Shown one piece after another: positions 60,221 to 64,000 of a DNA stretch of 64,000 nt. Origin of the DNA: Cycas panzhihuaensis (Eukaryota > Cycadophyta). Made by a program: the position numbers and the translations under genes. Within the stretch, counting starts at the first letter, position 1, and each line of letters opens with the position of its first letter. Under the pieces are notes generated by a model. The model did not search any database, was not told where the DNA came from, and saw only the letters and a list, made by a program, of their open reading frames with translations. Location: the NCBI GenBank assembly GCA_023213395.1, contig CM041465.1:76639741-76703740 (forward strand), given 5' to 3'.

Positions 60221-62989
60221 TGCATCTGCAGGATGGTCACTATGCTTAGTAGGGGTTGAGGTGGTCAAAAGCCAATGCTGGGGTATGGATGGAATCCTAT
60301 AAGCAGAAGAGAACACTACACAGGGTATCTGTGTACTGGAGCGCGAGTTCGGGACCTACAAATGATGCCTAAATTCCTCGAAGTAGCTTTCGCTTTTGGT
60401 TTTGAGAGGCGAGATACACACAGGAGTATCTCGGGCAGTCCCAAAGGGTAAGGTCCTCCCACCCTTGGATGGCTGGAAGGGAGGAGGAGAGACCCACGAA
60501 GGAGGGGTTCCTATAGCGAAGCAATGTAAGACAGGGTACAATAGGTAAAGGGTATAAGACAAGTGCGGATAGGCCCCCCTTAGGCTAATTAGCCTAAGGT
60601 GAATCTAAACAAAGAAGGGAATGGCGAAAGGGGTCTAAGAGCTACACTCCCTCTTTCTCTTTTCTTTTCTAATAACAAAAGACAAAGAAAAAAAGAAAAC
60701 AAGCGTTTTGTGTGCACTTAAGCATGCATACTAAAGTGAAGTGCAATTAAGGGGTGCTTTCGATTTAGGTAAGAAAAAGGGGGAGGTGCAATCCCTATTA
60801 TATCCTTTTTCCTATAAAAGTAACCATGCGGCACATATATGTAAAGTGAATACAAATAAATTGATTTGTTACCCTTTTTGTCTTTATGTGACTTATTATA
60901 CAAATACAACAGATGACTAATAAAAGTACAAAAAGAAGGAGGTGGAGGAAGGGAGATGATGCATACTTGGAAAGTGAAGCGGTTGATGGGAAACCTCACT
61001 TGTATGCCACGTATGGCCTCCCATCCTTAGTTGATATATAACCATAGTTGGAGTGAAAGTGAAGTGGGGGCTTCCTTACCTTCCCCATGTAAAGGACGAA
61101 ACAATGTGGGAAAGTAAAGAGAGCCAAAAACCATACAAGAAAGCAGAAAAATGGAAGAGGAAAGAAGGGTAAGGACTTATCCAAATTAGTGCATTATTTC
61201 CCTTCATAAACACTGCCGTAAACCTACAATCACAAAGGGTTTTCCCTTCCAAGAAGGGGCTGCCAAGATACAAGATACTATATAGGCAATGATACAAAAT
61301 AAATACTAAAATTTTGTACCTTAAGTTAATGAAACTACTACTTAAATAAACTCTGTTATCCTTTAAGAAAATAATATATACCAAGCAAGAAAGGAAGGCT
61401 AGCCTCAAGATGGCAAAAACCCACGCAAGTGGACCTCCACATATCCTCAGAATGTAAAAGTATGGTGGTTATGTGACAGCCTATGAGCAGCAAACAAGCA
61501 TGGAAGTGAATGCTATAGGACATGGGAGAGATGCCTAAGTAGCGGAGTCACTATGGGCAGTGAATCGTCACACCAGCCTTACCAAAGGTCCGGATGGATA
61601 CTGGATGATGTTTCAGGTTTAAAGAGGGCCTAAAGAGAGAGCGTGCAGGCCTAGAACCATCGCAGCAAGGGCTATGTATGTTGATATCCAGCGCAGACTT
61701 GGGTCTCACCAACTCTTAGTTTGCTCAAGGAAAGCACGAGCGCGAGAGAGGAAGGATGGGAAGGGGTTTGCCCTTGGGGAGTAGGTCTAAAAGGGACGGA
61801 TCCTACCTTAACTCCCTTCAACTAGTCCTTATGGACCCTTTCCTACAACTTTCTTAAGAGAAACCAATAGAGAATGGGAGAAAGCTTGAGGTATTGAAAC
61901 TAAAAATAGGAAAGAGCAATCCCTTTTACAGCAAAAACATAAAAAGGGGAAGATAGTATACTTTTAAACCAAGGCAAGGGGTACCTACTGGGCTATGTTA
62001 GGGGTAGATCTACCCCTGCAAACAGTGGCAGAGGGTAGGTCCTGCAAGGTTTGTAGGGTACCTCACAAAGTGGAGTTACAGGAGACACTTGCTGGATGAA
62101 AACTGAAGGATAAGCGCATATATCTCGCTTGGAAATGCTTGGTGGAGAGTCCTCTATCATATATCAGAGCTGCCTCAGGCGTATCCCTTACTGGAATGAT
62201 AGAACTCCAGTGTTGGAGGCGTACCTATGAAAAGAGAGGAAGGAGAGAGCAGAATTACAGTAGTAGAAAGTGTTGTTAGAGAGCCAAGAGAGGTGAAATG
62301 AGGTACTTTTCAGGATATATACCCATCCTAACCCTAATCGAGCAATTAGGGTTTGAGTAGGGCTGAGTTGGTAACTTATCCATGTGACAGTTCTGCAAAG
62401 AGAGTGAGAATTACCATGGCAGATAAAAAAAATAGTGAGCAATAGTCACACCATGGTAAACTTTGCGGTATAGCGGTAAACTTTACGGTACCATTTAGTT
62501 TATAGCGGTGCGAGGCTAGAATGCTAAAATAGCAATGGATAGGGTTATGGGAGCCCTAAATGGAGATGTGCTAGGTCTAGGAAGGGCTGGAGACAATCCA
62601 GGTGATATGTAGGCTAGACCAAATGGGACATTGGGAGTTAGGATTCCTAGAAATACTATGAGAGGATGCAAGATCAAGGTGTGAGCGGGCCACACGAGTT
62701 GGGCGAGGCTTGAGGTGACATGGAGGTGGCATGGATGGTTGTAGAGCGCCATGGGGATGCCTGCCTCGCAGAAAGGTAGGCCCCGCGGGTCGTCATAGGC
62801 TGAAAATATGACAAGCAGCATGATTAAATAATAGATGTAAGGTGATCACTCAAATGTGACAGTCAATCATGCAATGAGATAATGCTTCTATCTATCTTTC
62901 CAAAGAAACAATAAAGGTGAAAAGGAAGAAGCATATCTGTGCTTACTTGAGTCAATCTATCCATACCCATTCCCAGTAGTTAGGAAACA
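60221..62989 (-). repeat. putative 3' LTR of element E
   Basis: Bounded by TG (60221, at the break in the copia D leader) and CA (62988-62989, next to a polypyrimidine run on the plus strand). The interior has no coherent reading. Minus-strand frames such as 61076-61408 and 62516-62821 show no known motif. Confidence 0.35.
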
Positions 62990-63409
62990 CTGCCCCCTTG
63001 GCAGTAGAGCCTCGTCACTCGGAAGCATGGTGCAATAGTGAATGCTGGCAACAAAACTATCCGTAGTACATGTATATATATCAATCATAATCATAACAAG
63101 GTCCATCATAATCATAATGCATAGATATGAGAACATGGATGGAGATAACATAAGGGTTGCTTATGCGCCACTTAGGAATCGATCGAAAACTATGACGGAT
63201 GAGGGGGATGCCCCCATCGTAATAGTGCAAAGAGAAGGTGTAATGATGACAAGAGAAAGAGTAAACGAGCAAACCTGATGGTCACCATAGTTTAACCTCA
63301 TTAGTGGCTAGCTTTTGGAGGTATGAACGGATCACAAAGTGAAATGCAAGATGGCTTGAGACTTGGGCAACAAGGCGATTGGGCAAGTCTCTCAAGGGTG
63401 GTCAACAAG

Positions 63410-63830
63410 AAGAGGGAGGCGACGCTCAAGGATGAGACGAACGAGGCTGTCCACCTCAGCATTGAGGACCCAAGGGATGTGTCGGATGTTGATAGACTAA
63501 AAACAAGCCAATAGGGACCTAGCGGTTGAAGCGAGGGCTCTCAAATATGGCTATCACACCTGGTAGACCTAGGTGAGATGGGACACCACCACCTGGGAGT
63601 CACAAAGAAGAACAATGGATCCGTGGTGAAAACGGAGCACATCGATGAGGGCTTTAATAACGCCTGTATACTCATCTTTATTATTAGTAACCTCAGGGAG
63701 GAAGACTCCAGAATGTAGGAAATCATGTCTAGAAGGGTCATGAAGAATCCACGCGGCAGTGGAGGGACCAAGATTATCGTGGCTTCTGCCATCAGTGAAG
63801 ATGAAGAGAGTCATGGGTGAGAAAAGAAAG
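63410..63830 (-). pseudogene. RNase HI-type domain of element E
   Basis: Minus strand. The open piece 63814-63569 reads FIFTDGRSHDNLGPSTAAW, then TNNKDEYTGVIKAL and VLLCDSQVVVSHLT. That is the Asp, Glu and Asp of RNase HI in the order and spacing of the RVT_3 family. After a stop at 63569 and a frame change, RHIPWVLNAEVDSLVRL at about 63450-63500 gives the last motif with the fourth acidic residue. The closest pattern is the additional RNase H of Tat-type gypsy elements rather than the copia type. No RT or integrase is visible before the window ends. Confidence 0.7.
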
Positions 63831-64000
63831 CATCTTGGTAGAAAGAATATGTAATAGAGTCAAAGTCGAAGAAAAAGGGGCTCGTATGGCTAGCAATGAT
63901 GGCCACGAAGGGTAGGAGGACCCAGCAATGAAGCTACTCAAGGATAGGAGTAGACTATCTGACCACTCACAGAGAGTGAGTGGTGAGAAGGCCACCCTAG

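Larger units (their letters stand above)
60221..64000 (-). mobile_element. minus-strand LTR element E (possibly Ty3/gypsy), right end outside
   Basis: Composition changes at about 60220: less AT, no similarity to the copia leaders. A minus-strand RNase HI-type domain lies at 63410-63830. In minus orientation a purine run (AAGGGGGCAG) precedes TGTTTCCTAAC at 62989, so 60221-62989 could be a 2.77-kb 3' LTR with ends TGTTTCC...AGATGCA. Long LTRs and an extra RNase HI domain are known in the Tat branch of plant gypsy elements. The second LTR is not in the window, so the limits are tentative. Confidence 0.5.

Overview
The window is nuclear DNA from a seed plant, most likely a gymnosperm. It is AT-rich and holds one credible host gene in 64 kb. 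The rest is old, heavily mutated retrotransposons nested in each other. The organism call is an inference from the plant-type host gene, plant-type copia, gypsy and L1 elements, low gene density and advanced decay; no single sequence proves it. There are no bacterial operons, CRISPR arrays or rRNA/tRNA genes.

Left block (1-25.6 kb). It starts with the 3' half of a decayed Ty1/copia element (A, 1-2980). A decayed Ty3/gypsy element (G1, about 3.4-25.5 kb) follows, with an exact 500-base assembly gap at 5448-5947. G1 is interrupted twice: by a tRNA-derived SINE (10415-10645, 23-bp target duplication) and by a full-length L1-type LINE (10846-23851, 14-bp target duplication). The LINE reverse transcriptase is itself split by a minus-strand copia element (F, 14931-21565) with two 541/543-bp LTRs. 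The nesting order is therefore gypsy, then LINE, then copia.

Middle (25.6-40.7 kb). A second gypsy-type element (G2, 27107-32323) keeps two 790/788-bp LTRs but has lost most of pol. The single convincing host gene, on the minus strand at 35747-36711, encodes a group F bZIP transcription factor with the Cys/His-rich zinc-sensor motif of the Arabidopsis bZIP19/bZIP23 zinc-deficiency regulators. Its 3' flank carries three separate local tandem duplications and an unidentified 87-codon ORF. An antisense gypsy integrase relic lies around 39.6 kb.

Right block (40.7-64 kb). I read this as a four-level nest of copia/gypsy elements. Copia C has its 5' LTR at 40690 and gag-pol at 52723-57187. It is split in its leader by copia B (41519-50800; 344-bp LTRs, TATAT duplications) and in its RNase H by copia D (LTR at 57188). 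D is in turn broken at about 60221 by a minus-strand element E carrying an RNase HI-type domain. A 367-bp solo LTR (ACTAC duplications) sits in the integrase of C. B, C and D share a long untranslated leader with an unusually well-conserved block just before gag.

No transposon here looks coding-competent: every gag and pol is broken by stops and frameshifts. I found no clearly novel molecular system. The items most worth a second look are the zinc-sensor bZIP and its C-terminal splice choice, the conserved copia leader block, the E element, and the unexplained ORF and tandem repeats beside the bZIP gene.
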